A stretch of DNA of 64,000 nucleotides from Phycicoccus sp. Soil748 (GTDB taxonomy: Bacteria > Actinomycetota > Actinomycetes > Actinomycetales > Dermatophilaceae), in the NCBI RefSeq assembly GCF_001428025.1, contig NZ_LMSC01000005.1:371224-435223 (forward strand). Reading direction: 5' to 3'. Below, in pieces: positions 31,089-39,982 of the stretch. The notes beneath the pieces are model-generated. The model had not been told where the DNA came from, did no database searches, and saw only the letters and a list, made by a program, of their open reading frames with translations. Numbering within the stretch: position 1 is the first letter of the stretch; each line of letters starts with the position of its first letter. Made by a program: the position numbers and the translations under genes.

Positions 31089-31990
31089 CGGGCGCTCACC
31101 GTCGCCGCAGGAGCGCGCAGCTGCTGGCCGGGCACCAGCAGGTCGGGGTCGTCCCCGATGACCGAGTGATTCGCCTCGTGCCAGGCAGGCCACGCTGCGG
31201 CGACCTCGGCGTCGGAGGCCTCGGGCCCGAGCTGGCGCGCCACGATGCTCCACAGCGTGTCGCCGCGGTGGACGACCACCTCGTCGGCGGTGGCGCGGGC
31301 ACCCGGGCGCAGCCCGAGCACCTCGACCGGCGCCTGCGGGCGCTGCACCGGGCGCGTCGGGGTCCAGCCCGGCGCGTCGGCACCGTCTCCGCGCCCGGTG
31401 GTGGGGGAGGGTGCGGGGCCATCGGTGGCCGGGCGGCTTCCGCGCTCGCCGTGGGCGGAGCGGGGTGCCGGGGCGTCCTGGTCGGTCGTCGCGCGCTCGT
31501 TCGGTGCGGTCGGCAACCACTCCGGGCCCGCAGCGACCGTGGTCGTCGTGGTGGTCAGGGTGCTGGGCATGGTGGTGGTCAGGGGTGGGGCCGTCGTCGA
31601 GGCCATGGCGGCGGCGGGCGCCAGTGCGCCACCCACGGCGACACCGAGGAGTGCTGCGGCGACGCGACGGGACGCCGCGGGCGCGGCGCCAGCGGCGAGG
31701 CGGCCGCACCATCGACCCGCTCGCCCCTCCAGGTGGGACCCGACCGCGACCAAGGTCCCCAGCCCCCACCAGAGCACCAGTGCGGCGGCGCCCGCGGAGG
31801 CCGTGAGGCCGAGCACCTCGTCGAGGGTCGCCGGCCCGGGAGCGGCGACCGCGTGCCACGCCCAGCGGGTCGCCGCCACCAGCCCCACCTGCAGGGCCAG
31901 CGTCGCAGCCCCGGCCACCGTCGCCGCTCCGGCCACCCGTGCCGTCGTCACCCCACGGCGTCCTCCGTGGTCTTCTCGTCGCCTGCTCAT
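31085..31990 (-). CDS. Membrane-anchored LysM protein
   Basis: 301 residues. Three hydrophobic segments (about 18-45, 55-85, 108-130), a long Thr/Pro/Ser linker, and a C-terminal LysM domain (about 238-295: VVVHRGDTLWSIVARQLG and LVPGQQLRAP). It should bind peptidoglycan from the membrane. AGGGGGT lies just before the ATG at 31990. It is divergent from the gene at 32151 across a relatively AT-rich region with repeats. Confidence 0.82.
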   Translation of the reverse strand: MSRRREDHGGRRGVTTARVAGAATVAGAATLALQVGLVAATRWAWHAVAAPGPATLDEVLGLTASAGAAALVLWWGLGTLVAVGSHLEGRAGRWCGRLAAGAAPAASRRVAAALLGVAVGGALAPAAAMASTTAPPLTTTMPSTLTTTTTTVAAGPEWLPTAPNERATTDQDAPAPRSAHGERGSRPATDGPAPSPTTGRGDGADAPGWTPTRPVQRPQAPVEVLGLRPGARATADEVVVHRGDTLWSIVARQLGPEASDAEVAAAWPAWHEANHSVIGDDPDLLVPGQQLRAPAATVSAR

Positions 31991-32012
31991 GTCGACCCCC
32001 TAAAACATGCAT

Positions 32013-32045
32013 TTGCTAACGTTTGCTTGTGTTCGAACGTAGCAA
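32013..32045 (+). promoter_or_regulatory. Operator-like imperfect inverted repeat
   Basis: TTGCTAACGTTTG at 32013-32025 and CGAACGTAGCAA at 32034-32045 are inverted copies with one mismatch and one single-base gap, and GTTCGAAC in the middle is itself palindromic. A further copy-like TTGGCGAACGCAA lies just downstream at about 32052-32064. This is the most AT-rich stretch between the LysM gene and the gene at 32151, so control of both is likely. Confidence 0.5.
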
Positions 32046-32150
32046 GGTGCGTTGGCGAACGCAATGGGTGCCTACTACAGTCACCAGCGGGGGTCGGGTG
32101 GGCTCGGACGCGGCTCGACATGATGGGCACGGCGACAAGGGGGATGGCGC

Positions 32151-32693
32151 ATGCGGTGGGACGAGCTGTTCGGCGACCTGTCGGCGCAGTGGGATGCCGA
32201 GGTGCGCCGCGAGCTCGATGCCGAGGTGGCCGACCGCACGCGCCGGGAGAGGGCGGCGCTGGGTCTCTACGAGCGGCTGGGCGCTGCAGGCGACGCCCGG
32301 GTCGGGCTCGGGCTGCGTACCGGCACGACGCTCAGCGGACGCGTCGCCGACGTCGGCGACGGGTGGGTGCTCCTGACCGGTGAGGCCGGGCGGATGGCGC
32401 TCGTGCCCTTCGGGGGCCTCGCCGCGGTCACCGGCCTCAGCGGCCGGACGGGTGGGTCAGCGATGGGCCGCTCGTTCGGGTTCGGCTACGCGCTGCGCGG
32501 CCTGAGCCGCGACCGGGCCGTCGTGACGGTGACCGACCACTCGGGGGCGGGCGTCACCGGCACGATCGACGGGGTCGGCCGCGACGTGCTCGACCTCTCC
32601 GAGCACGCAGCCGACCTGCCCCGGCGCCCGGAGAACCTCACGGGCCGCCGACTCGTCCCGTTCGAGGCCGTCGTGGTCGTCAGCGCGACCTGA
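32151..32693 (+). CDS. Conserved hypothetical protein
   Basis: 180 residues. A helical N-terminus (MRWDELFGDLSAQWDAEVRREL) rich in Arg/Glu, then a beta-rich Gly-containing region (TLSGRVADVGDGWVLLTGE, GVTGTIDGVGRDVLDLSEH) that looks like a pair of small SH3/Sm-like barrels. No signal sequence. CTACAG/TACTAC near 32073-32078 may be its -10. I do not recognise the family or function. Confidence 0.6.
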   Translation: MRWDELFGDLSAQWDAEVRRELDAEVADRTRRERAALGLYERLGAAGDARVGLGLRTGTTLSGRVADVGDGWVLLTGEAGRMALVPFGGLAAVTGLSGRTGGSAMGRSFGFGYALRGLSRDRAVVTVTDHSGAGVTGTIDGVGRDVLDLSEHAADLPRRPENLTGRRLVPFEAVVVVSAT

Positions 32694-32703
32694 GCCCTCA
32701 CGC

Positions 32704-32736
32704 TGCGAGCCCGGGCCGCGAGGGTCCGGGCTCGCA
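32704..32736 (+). terminator. Bidirectional terminator between convergent genes
   Basis: TGCGAGCCCGG (32704-32714) pairs with CCGGGCTCGCA (32726-32736), 11 bp, loop of 11 bases. It serves the gene ending at 32693 and the BldC-like gene ending at 32751. Confidence 0.65.
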
Positions 32737-32750
32737 CCATCGGGCTCCGG

Positions 32751-32975
32751 TCAGTCGGTGCCCTGGCCGAACGGGTGTGCGGCGACGAAGGTCTTGGTCT
32801 CGGAGTACATCCGCTGGATGTACGTCTCGAGCTCGGCGACCTCGACGCGCCACTGGCCGCGTCCGCCGACCTTGATGGCCGGGAGCTCTCCGGACCGGAC
32901 CAGGGCGTAGGCCTGGGCCGAGGAGATGTCGAGGATCTCGGACACCTCTGACAACTGGATGAACCGCTTGGCCAT
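32751..32975 (-). CDS. bldC: BldC-like MerR/excisionase-type DNA-binding protein
   Basis: 74 residues: a single winged helix-turn-helix. FIQLSEVSEILDISSAQAYALV then RSGELPAIKVGGRGQWRVEVAELETYIQ is the MerR-like N-terminal fold seen in BldC. BldC binds cooperatively to direct repeats and delays development in Streptomyces. ATG at 32975 has AGGGGG 6 bases upstream; the in-frame ATG at 32978 and one at 33002 are alternatives. It is divergent from the SAF/CpaE-like pair, so that pair is a candidate target. Confidence 0.82.
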   Translation of the reverse strand: MAKRFIQLSEVSEILDISSAQAYALVRSGELPAIKVGGRGQWRVEVAELETYIQRMYSETKTFVAAHPFGQGTD

Positions 32976-33124
32976 CATGGGCCCCCTGTCTTTACCTGCC
33001 ATCGACTGCTCTTGACGGAACCATGGCGTCCCTTGACCAAATTTTTACCATGTCGGTGTGTCCGCGTCCGGTCGATCGCCAAAGTCTCTCATTGTCAGCC
33101 GTTTGGGGGAGTTGGCGCCCAAGG

Positions 33125-33151
33125 CCTGTGGATGACCCCGAACCTGTGGAT
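33125..33151 (+). promoter_or_regulatory. Tandem direct repeat upstream of the SAF gene
   Basis: CCTGTGGAT occurs at 33125-33133 and again at 33143-33151, starting 18 bases apart (a little under two helical turns). Such spaced direct repeats suit a BldC-type protein. The sequence also resembles part of a DnaA box. Between BldC-like and SAF genes, it is a candidate operator. Confidence 0.4.
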
Positions 33152-33239
33152 TCGCTGGGCGGCAACCCGCTGCCCTGCGCCATGATGGCTCCGCCGGCTG
33201 CCCAAAGCCGGGCAAACCATGCCGTAGGGGGACGACGAC

Positions 33240-33911
33240 GTGAGTGACCTGCCGGTGCCCAGCGCACGACGACTGCAGAAGCCGGGATGGCGCGACGCGA
33301 GACTGGTCGTCGGGCTGGTGCTCGTGCTCGCCTCGGTGGCGCTCGGTTCGGTGGTCGTGTCGTCCGCCGACGACCGCACTCCGGTGTATGCCGCCCGTGG
33401 GCCGCTGGTCCCCGGCCGCCCCCTCAGCGCCGACGACCTCACGCGCGTCGACGTGCAGCTGGGCTCCAGGACGAACCAGTACCTCCCGGCCGACTCCGGG
33501 CTGGCGCCGGGGCGCTTCGTCCTCCGGGAGGTGGGCGAGGGCGAGCTCGTCCCGCGCGTGGCGGTCGGCAGCCGGGAGCAGGTCGGGGTGCAGCCGCTGG
33601 TGCTCTCCGTCGACGCGGGGTCCGTCGCCACCCTGACCGTGGGCAGCAGGGTCGACGTCTACGTCAACCCCGTCGACCCGGCCGCGACGGGGGCGACCAA
33701 GTTCACCGGTCCCGAGCTGGCGCTTGCCGGCGTCTCCGTCGGGGGCCTGCCGAAGGCCGCGGGAGGGCTCTCCGGTGGTGCCGGGGGCGATCGTCCCGTG
33801 CAGGTGATGGCGCCTTCGTCCCGCATCAAGGACATCATCGGCCAGGTCGACGCGGGCGCCCGGGTGACCCTCGTGGCGGTGCCGGGCGGCACCGCCGAGG
33901 CCGACCAGTGA
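33240..33911 (+). CDS. SAF-domain protein, CpaB-like
   Basis: 223 residues. One membrane helix (about 21-40), then a SAF domain (VYAARGPLVPGRPLSADDLTRVDV, LAPGRFVLREVGEGE) and a short beta region (VATLTVGSRVDVYVNP). This is the RcpC/CpaB layout, but shorter than the 262-residue CpaB at 11122. The GTG start lacks a strong ribosome site. It overlaps the CpaE-like gene by four bases. It has no flp, cpaF or tadBC beside it. Confidence 0.78.
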   Translation: MSDLPVPSARRLQKPGWRDARLVVGLVLVLASVALGSVVVSSADDRTPVYAARGPLVPGRPLSADDLTRVDVQLGSRTNQYLPADSGLAPGRFVLREVGEGELVPRVAVGSREQVGVQPLVLSVDAGSVATLTVGSRVDVYVNPVDPAATGATKFTGPELALAGVSVGGLPKAAGGLSGGAGGDRPVQVMAPSSRIKDIIGQVDAGARVTLVAVPGGTAEADQ

Positions 33912-35191
33912 GCCACCCGGTCGTCACGGCACTGACCGGCCCCGGCGAGTCCGACCTCGTCACTGCGCTGGGGGCCACGGCCGAGTACGCCGTCGCCCGG
34001 CGGTGCGCGGACCTGCCGGACCTCCTCGCGGCTGCGGCCGCCGGGCTGGGTGAGGTGGCCCTGGTCTCCCCGGACCTTCGTGCCCTGGACCGCAGCGCCT
34101 TGCACGAGCTGGCCAGCCACGGCGTCGTGGTCGGGGGTGTGACCGAGCCCGGGGACGAGCTGGGCGAGCGTCGGCTGCGGCAGCTGGGTCTCGACGTGGT
34201 GGTGCGCACCGACATCACGGCACCGGAGCTCGAGGACCTCCTCGACGGCCTCGTCCGCGACGGCCTGGTCCTCGCCCACGGCGCGCACCTGACCCAGGAC
34301 GGACCGGCTGCCGACGCGCAGGGGGAGGCACCCGACGTGCCGGACCTGCCCGCCCCGCCCGAGGCGCCGTGCCGGGTCATCGCCGTCTGGGGACCTGCCG
34401 GCGCACCGGGGCGCAGCACGGTCGCCCTCAACCTGGCCGCGGAGCTGGCGGTGCACGGGCCCACCCTGCTCGTCGACTGCGACACCTACGGCTCGTCGGT
34501 GGCCCAGGCACTCGGCCTGCTCGACGAGGCGCCGGGGATGGCAGCCGCGTGCCGGGCGGCCGACCAGGGCACGCTCGACCTCATGGCCCTGGCGCGGCTC
34601 GCGCCGGAGGTCACCCCGGACCTGCGGGTCCTCACCGGGATCCCGCGCGCCGACCGCTGGACCGAGCTGAGGGCTGCTTCCGTGGCACACGTGGTCGAGG
34701 TCGCCCGGCAGCTCGGGGCCTACGTCGTCGTGGACTGCGGCTTCTGCGTCGAGGATGACGAGGAGCTCTCCTACGACACCCTCGCGCCCCGCCGCAACGC
34801 CGCCACCCTCGTCGCGCTGGAGTCGGCGGACGACCTGCTCGTCGTCGGTTCCGGTGACCCCATCGGCCTGCAGCGGCTGGTCAGGGCGGTGCAGGACCTC
34901 GCCTCGGTCCCGTCACCGGCATCGCCGCGGGTCGTCGTCAACAAGGTGCGCGCTTCGGCCGTCGGCTCGCGGCCCGAGCGCCGCATCGCCGAGGCGCTCG
35001 GACGGTTCGCCGGGATGGAGGAGCTGAGCTACCTGCCCTGGGACCAGGCGACCCTCGACGGCGCCATGTTCGCCGGGAAGTCGCTGGCAGAGTACGCACC
35101 GGCGAGCGAGCTGCGCCGCGCGTTCGTCGGGCTCACCGAGGCGTATGCCGCGGTGGAGCCGCGCTACCGCCGCCGGCGGCGTCGCCGCTGA
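33908..35191 (+). CDS. CpaE/MinD-like ATPase with altered P-loop
   Basis: 427 residues. A receiver-like N-terminal domain (about 1-120) is followed by a MinD/ParA fold. The Walker A region reads GPAGAPGRST (162-171): the signature lysine of KGG is missing and the second lysine is arginine (R169). VVDCGFC and VVVNKVRASAVGS mark the later strands. The C-terminus ends in an arginine run. The GTG start overlaps the SAF gene stop. ATP hydrolysis is doubtful; ATP-binding only or a scaffold role is possible. Confidence 0.8.
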   Translation: MSHPVVTALTGPGESDLVTALGATAEYAVARRCADLPDLLAAAAAGLGEVALVSPDLRALDRSALHELASHGVVVGGVTEPGDELGERRLRQLGLDVVVRTDITAPELEDLLDGLVRDGLVLAHGAHLTQDGPAADAQGEAPDVPDLPAPPEAPCRVIAVWGPAGAPGRSTVALNLAAELAVHGPTLLVDCDTYGSSVAQALGLLDEAPGMAAACRAADQGTLDLMALARLAPEVTPDLRVLTGIPRADRWTELRAASVAHVVEVARQLGAYVVVDCGFCVEDDEELSYDTLAPRRNAATLVALESADDLLVVGSGDPIGLQRLVRAVQDLASVPSPASPRVVVNKVRASAVGSRPERRIAEALGRFAGMEELSYLPWDQATLDGAMFAGKSLAEYAPASELRRAFVGLTEAYAAVEPRYRRRRRRR

Positions 35192-35208
35192 ACACCACGA
35201 CGGACGGG

Positions 35209-36536
35209 TCAGGAGCTGAAGAGCAGCGTCAGGCCACCCACGGTGTAGACGACCATGAGGGCGAGCAGCGGGAGCTGACCGAGGACGGCCGCCCGCCGCG
35301 GGAACAGCGCGACGGCCCGCTCATGGGCCAGCACGACGCCGAGCACGTGCCCGGTGATGATCGAGACGACCTGGACGCCGGCGACGAACCCGGGGGCGAT
35401 GAGGGACTGCGGTGCCTCGAGACCTGCCGTCCCGAGCAGGTTGGCGCCGGTGCCGAGGGGGTCGGACATCTTCGCCAGCCCGTGCGTGCCCTCCCAGACC
35501 CACAGCGACCAGTAGTGGGCGATGAGGTACCCGGCGGCGATGGGCACCAGTGACGGCGCGAACGCGCTGGCGACCCCGCGCGGCGACACCCCTGCCAACC
35601 GTGCGGAGAGCACGGCGGTCAGGGCGAGCGAACCAGCCACCACGAGGCAGAATGTGACCAGCGCGGTCGTCTCCCAGAAGGCGGCAGGGAGGCTGGAGGA
35701 CTGGACGAAGGAGTACCAGCGGGTCTCGCCGGAGAAGCCGTCGTAGGCGGTGGTCCCCAGCATCACCGAGATCACCGCGAGCAGGCCCGGTTGCGCGTCG
35801 ATCATCAGCGGGCCGTGCAGCGGCGTCCGCAGCACCCAGCGACCGTCGGCGCGGCGGCCGAGCGGGCTGAGTGTGCCGTAGAGGGAGGACCAGGCGGTGA
35901 AGGGGTCGCCGGTGCGCAGGTAGGCCGGCCCGAAGGCGAGGCCGAGCACCAGGCTGACCAGGAGGTAGCCGAAGACCGCGATGCGCATCGTCAGCAGGTC
36001 GGCGTTGTTCGGCGCGACCAGCTCCAGCCACGCGAAGGCGAGCAGCCCGGCCGCGGCCGGCCAGTACCCGAGCCGGTACTCCGTCAGCGCGAAGTCCTCC
36101 TCGATGCGGCCGAGGGCGAGCAGCCCGCGACGCAGCCAGCGCACCGGGTTGACGAGCCTCCAGTAGCCACCGAACAGCATGGAGGAGAACGCCAGCCCGA
36201 CCCAGAGCCAGACGTAGACGACGCTGGGCACGGGGTTGTTCGCGGTGTCGGCGCCTGCGACGAGTGCGACCAGGGTCCATCCGGTGATGACCAGCGAGAG
36301 GGCGACGAAGACTGCCCGCACGGGCGCCGAGTCCAGCGCCAGCGACACCATGATCGGCAGCAGGCGGCCGTCCTCGCGGCGCAGGCGGGGTTGCTTCCAC
36401 AGCGCGCCCAGGGCGACGAACGACACGACGAGGGCGAGTCCGGCGCCGACCAGCAGCAGGTGGAACGGCAGGGGCAGGTCCTCGCGCGACCCCACGCCGT
36501 GGGCCGGCAGCATCGCGAGGGGCCCGACGGCTGGGG

Positions 36537-36540
<4 letters not shown>
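35209..36540 (-). CDS. Polytopic membrane protein paired with a cupredoxin lipoprotein
   Basis: 443 residues with ten or more predicted membrane helices. Notable loops are GGYWRLVNPVRWLRRGL, AYLRTGDPFTAWSSLYG and HYWSLWVWEGTHG. No known transporter or enzyme family recognised. The GTG start at 36540 overlaps the stop of the cupredoxin lipoprotein, so the two products are probably made together. Histidines in membrane helices could bind metal or heme, but no motif is clear. Confidence 0.65.
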
Positions 36541-37001
<461 letters not shown>

Positions 37002-37041
37002 GAATCGAAGTCTAGACAGCGGGTTCTGCCACGATGTGGGG

Positions 37042-38466
37042 GTGCCTGACCGCCTGAGCTCCCTCGACGCGTCGTTCCTCTACCTCGAGGAGTCGACCAC
37101 GCCGATGCACGTCGGGTCCGTGATGGTGTTCGACCCGCCGGAGGAGGGCTTCGACTACGACCGGCTGGTGCAGCTCATCTCGACGCGGATCGCCTTCGTG
37201 CCGCGCTACAGACAGCGGATCAGGCAGATCCCCGGCCGGCTCGCCAACCCGGTCTGGGTCGACGACGAGAACTTCGACGTCACCTACCACGTGCGCCGCT
37301 CGGCGCTGCCCAAGCCGGGCACGGACGAGCAGCTGCAGGAGTTCGTCGCGCGGATCCAGCCGCGGGCCCTGGACCGCAAGCGACCGCTGTGGGAGGTCTA
37401 CCTCGTCGAGGGGCTCGAGCACGGCCGCTTCGCGATCGTCACCAAGTCCCACCAGGCCCTCGTCGACGGGATCAACGCCGTCGACATCGCGCACGTCATC
37501 GTCGACGGTGACCCCGCGGCCGAGGGGCTGGTCACCGACACGTGGCGGCCCTCGCGGGAGCCGAGCGACGTCGAGCTGCTCACCGGTGCGCTCGTCGACG
37601 CCGTACGGCGCCCCAGCGAGATCGTCGAGAACATCCGCGGCGGCATCGTCGACGTCAAGGCCGTCGGCAACCGGGCGCTGTCGGCTGCGGGTGACGTAGT
37701 GTCGACGCTGGCCCGGACCGCCGCCCGGCCCGCCCCCCACTCGCCGCTCAACGCGCACGTGGGCGAGGCGCGCCGCTACGTCATGATCGGCACCGACCTC
37801 GAGGACTACCGCAAGGTCCGCAGCAGGCTGGCGCGCGGGCGCTACGCCGACGACGTCAGCATCAACGACGTGGTGCTCGCGACGATCTCGGGCGCATTCC
37901 GCTCGTGGCTGCTCACGCGGGGCGAGGCGGTGCACTCCGGCACGACCGTGCGCGCGATGGTGCCCGTGAGCATGTACGACGCGGAGGCACGGCACGTGGG
38001 TAGCCGCCTGACCGCCTGCTTCGTCGACCTGCCCGTGGGGGAGCCAGGCCCCTCGATGCGGCTGCACCAGATCGCGTTCGCGATGCGCCAGCAGATGGAG
38101 GGCGGTCAGGCGGTCGGCGCCGAGTCGCTCGCAGGCCTCGCCGGGTTCGCCCCACCGACCCTGCACTCGCTCGGGGCGCGGCTGGGCTCGGCCGTCTCGC
38201 GGCGCCTGTTCAACGTCGTCATCACCAACGTGCCCGGCCCGCAGCACACCCTGTACGCCGGGGACGCACGGATGCTGTCGACCTACCCCGTGATGCCCCT
38301 GGCCCGGGGGCAGGCGCTGTCGATCGGGCTCACGTCCTACGACGGCGGGGTCTACTACGGCCTCAACGGCGACCGCGACTCCATGCCGGACGTCGACGTC
38401 CTAGGCCAGAGCATCGTCGACTCCCTCGCCGAGCTCCTCGACAGCCACCGGTCGCCGTCGAGATGA
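37042..38466 (+). CDS. WS/DGAT-family acyltransferase with variant active site
   Basis: 474 residues: wax ester synthase/diacylglycerol acyltransferase family. SSLDASFLYLEE near the start, the PLWEVYLVEGL block, and a C-terminal NVVITNVPGPQ. The catalytic motif is SHQALVDG (H137, Q138, D142, G143), so the second His of HHxxxDG is Gln. GTG at 37042 has CACGAT 6 bases upstream. It is next to patatin (ATGA overlap), and the position matches the tgs3-type gene next to Rv3235 in Mycobacterium. Confidence 0.85.
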   Translation: MPDRLSSLDASFLYLEESTTPMHVGSVMVFDPPEEGFDYDRLVQLISTRIAFVPRYRQRIRQIPGRLANPVWVDDENFDVTYHVRRSALPKPGTDEQLQEFVARIQPRALDRKRPLWEVYLVEGLEHGRFAIVTKSHQALVDGINAVDIAHVIVDGDPAAEGLVTDTWRPSREPSDVELLTGALVDAVRRPSEIVENIRGGIVDVKAVGNRALSAAGDVVSTLARTAARPAPHSPLNAHVGEARRYVMIGTDLEDYRKVRSRLARGRYADDVSINDVVLATISGAFRSWLLTRGEAVHSGTTVRAMVPVSMYDAEARHVGSRLTACFVDLPVGEPGPSMRLHQIAFAMRQQMEGGQAVGAESLAGLAGFAPPTLHSLGARLGSAVSRRLFNVVITNVPGPQHTLYAGDARMLSTYPVMPLARGQALSIGLTSYDGGVYYGLNGDRDSMPDVDVLGQSIVDSLAELLDSHRSPSR

Positions 38467-39485
38467 GCCCGGCGCGTCGGACCGCTGCTCCACGCCGAGG
38501 CCTGGTGCTCGGTGGGGGCGGCGTGCTCGGGGCAGCCTGGATGGTGGGTGCACTGTCGGCGCTGCAGGACGAGCTGGGCGTCGACGTGCGCGAGTTCGAC
38601 GAGGTCGTCGGCACGTCGGCGGGATCGGTCGTGGCCGCCCTGGTCGGCGCGGGCGTGTCCGTCACCGACCTGCTGCACCACCAGCTCGTCGGCGACATCG
38701 ACGTCGGGCCGCTGGCCGGGTACTCGTGGAACTACGAGCGCGACACCGGCGGCGACCGCCCAGGCCGACCGCGGATGGCGCTGGGGTCACGAGAGCTGTT
38801 GCGCCGCAACGCCCTCCACCTGCGCTCGCTGCCCCCTACCGCCGTCCTCTCGGCCATCCTCCCCGAGGGCCGGGGCAGCATCGAGGCCGTCGGCGCCCTG
38901 GTCGGTCACGTCGTCCCGTCCGGGTGGGCGCCACGCACCGGGGTGACCGTCGTGGCGCTCGACTTCGACACCGGCGCCCGCGTGCCCTTCGGCCGACCGG
39001 AGGCGCCGGCGGTCGACCTCGCGCCCGCCGTGATGGCCTCGTGCGCGATCCCCGGGTGGTACCAGCCGGTCCGCATCGGCGAGCACCGCTACATCGACGG
39101 CGGTGCCTGGTCCTCGACCAACCTCGACCTCATGGTGGGCAGGGGGCTCGACGAGGTGTACGTGCTGGCCCCGCAGGTGAGCTTCGTGAAGGACGCGCCG
39201 ACCCAGTGGCGCACGCGGGTGGAGCGCCAGTGGCGCAACCGCGTCACCCTGCGCGCGCTGCGCGAGCTGGCACGGGTGCACGCCGACGGTGCCGAGGTGA
39301 CCATGCTCGGTCCCGGCGAGGAGGACCTGGAAGCCTTCGGCTCCAACCTCATGGACGTCACCCGGCGCCCACGTGTCATCGAGACGTCCCTGCGGACGTC
39401 GGCGGTGGCCCTGCACGACCCCGCACCACTGCCCGACCGCTCCGCTTTCGAAGATGTTGGACGACTCAACGAGGACGTGGGATGA
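38463..39485 (+). CDS. Patatin-like phospholipase
   Basis: 340 residues. Oxyanion motif GLVLGGGGVLGAAW, nucleophile elbow GTSAGS (S52), and catalytic Asp in DGGAW (about D212) form the patatin Ser-Asp dyad. No signal peptide, so it acts in the cytoplasm or at the membrane face. Coupling with the acyltransferase suggests a lipid turnover pair. It overlaps the next gene by four bases. Confidence 0.9.
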   Translation: MSPARRTAAPRRGLVLGGGGVLGAAWMVGALSALQDELGVDVREFDEVVGTSAGSVVAALVGAGVSVTDLLHHQLVGDIDVGPLAGYSWNYERDTGGDRPGRPRMALGSRELLRRNALHLRSLPPTAVLSAILPEGRGSIEAVGALVGHVVPSGWAPRTGVTVVALDFDTGARVPFGRPEAPAVDLAPAVMASCAIPGWYQPVRIGEHRYIDGGAWSSTNLDLMVGRGLDEVYVLAPQVSFVKDAPTQWRTRVERQWRNRVTLRALRELARVHADGAEVTMLGPGEEDLEAFGSNLMDVTRRPRVIETSLRTSAVALHDPAPLPDRSAFEDVGRLNEDVG

Positions 39486-39901
39486 CCCAGACCCGGATCT
39501 ACCTCCCCCTGGACGCCGAGGGCGTCCGCCGGCTCGCGAGCGAGCGCGAGGTGGCATCGCCACCGATCGCGGCGTTCGCCGTCACCGAGCGGCTCGAGCG
39601 CTCGCAACCGGCCGGCGACGAGGAGGAGTGGGAGTACGCAGCGATGGGCGAGGCGCTCGCCGCAGCGGCCCGTGCGCAGAGCGGCCCCGCCCGCAAGCGC
39701 GTCGTCCTGGCCGCCGACGTCGACCCTGCCTGGGTCTCACCGAGACCGGGTGACGACCTGGCCGGGGTGCTGGTTGCCGAAGCACTGCCGCTGGCTCGCG
39801 TCGTCTCCTTCCACGTCGACGAGACGGCCGGTGACGACGGCATGGACGACCTGCTCTGGTACGACGTCACCGAGCTCGACGAGGTCCTGCGCCTGCTCTG
39901 A
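39482..39901 (+). CDS. Small conserved actinobacterial protein (DUF6912-like)
   Basis: 139 residues, acidic and soluble. TRIYLPLDAEGVRRLAS, AAFAVTERL, EEEWEYAAM, KRVVLAADVD and LLWYDVTELDEVL are its landmarks; the alternating pattern suggests an alpha/beta fold. It is translationally coupled to patatin. Its function is unknown. Confidence 0.75.
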   Translation: MTQTRIYLPLDAEGVRRLASEREVASPPIAAFAVTERLERSQPAGDEEEWEYAAMGEALAAAARAQSGPARKRVVLAADVDPAWVSPRPGDDLAGVLVAEALPLARVVSFHVDETAGDDGMDDLLWYDVTELDEVLRLL

Positions 39902-39943
39902 CCACGGCGAGATCCTGAGGTCGGAGACCGCCCCGGAACGCGG

Positions 39944-39982
39944 GCTCAGCGGGCGTGCTCAGTGGGCGTGCTCAGTGGGCGT
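39944..39982. repeat. Three tandem 13-bp repeats at a gene end
   Basis: GCTCAGYGGGCGT is repeated at 39944-39956, 39957-39969 and 39970-39982. The last copy includes the stop codon of the hydrolase gene on the minus strand. Thirteen is not a multiple of three, so a changed number of copies would shift the frame of any tail, but the first in-frame stop limits the effect here. Confidence 0.8.

Noticed and set aside
33125-33151. Replication origin or DnaA box cluster
   Set aside because: Only two partial matches (TGTGGAT) and no dnaA/dnaN neighbours.
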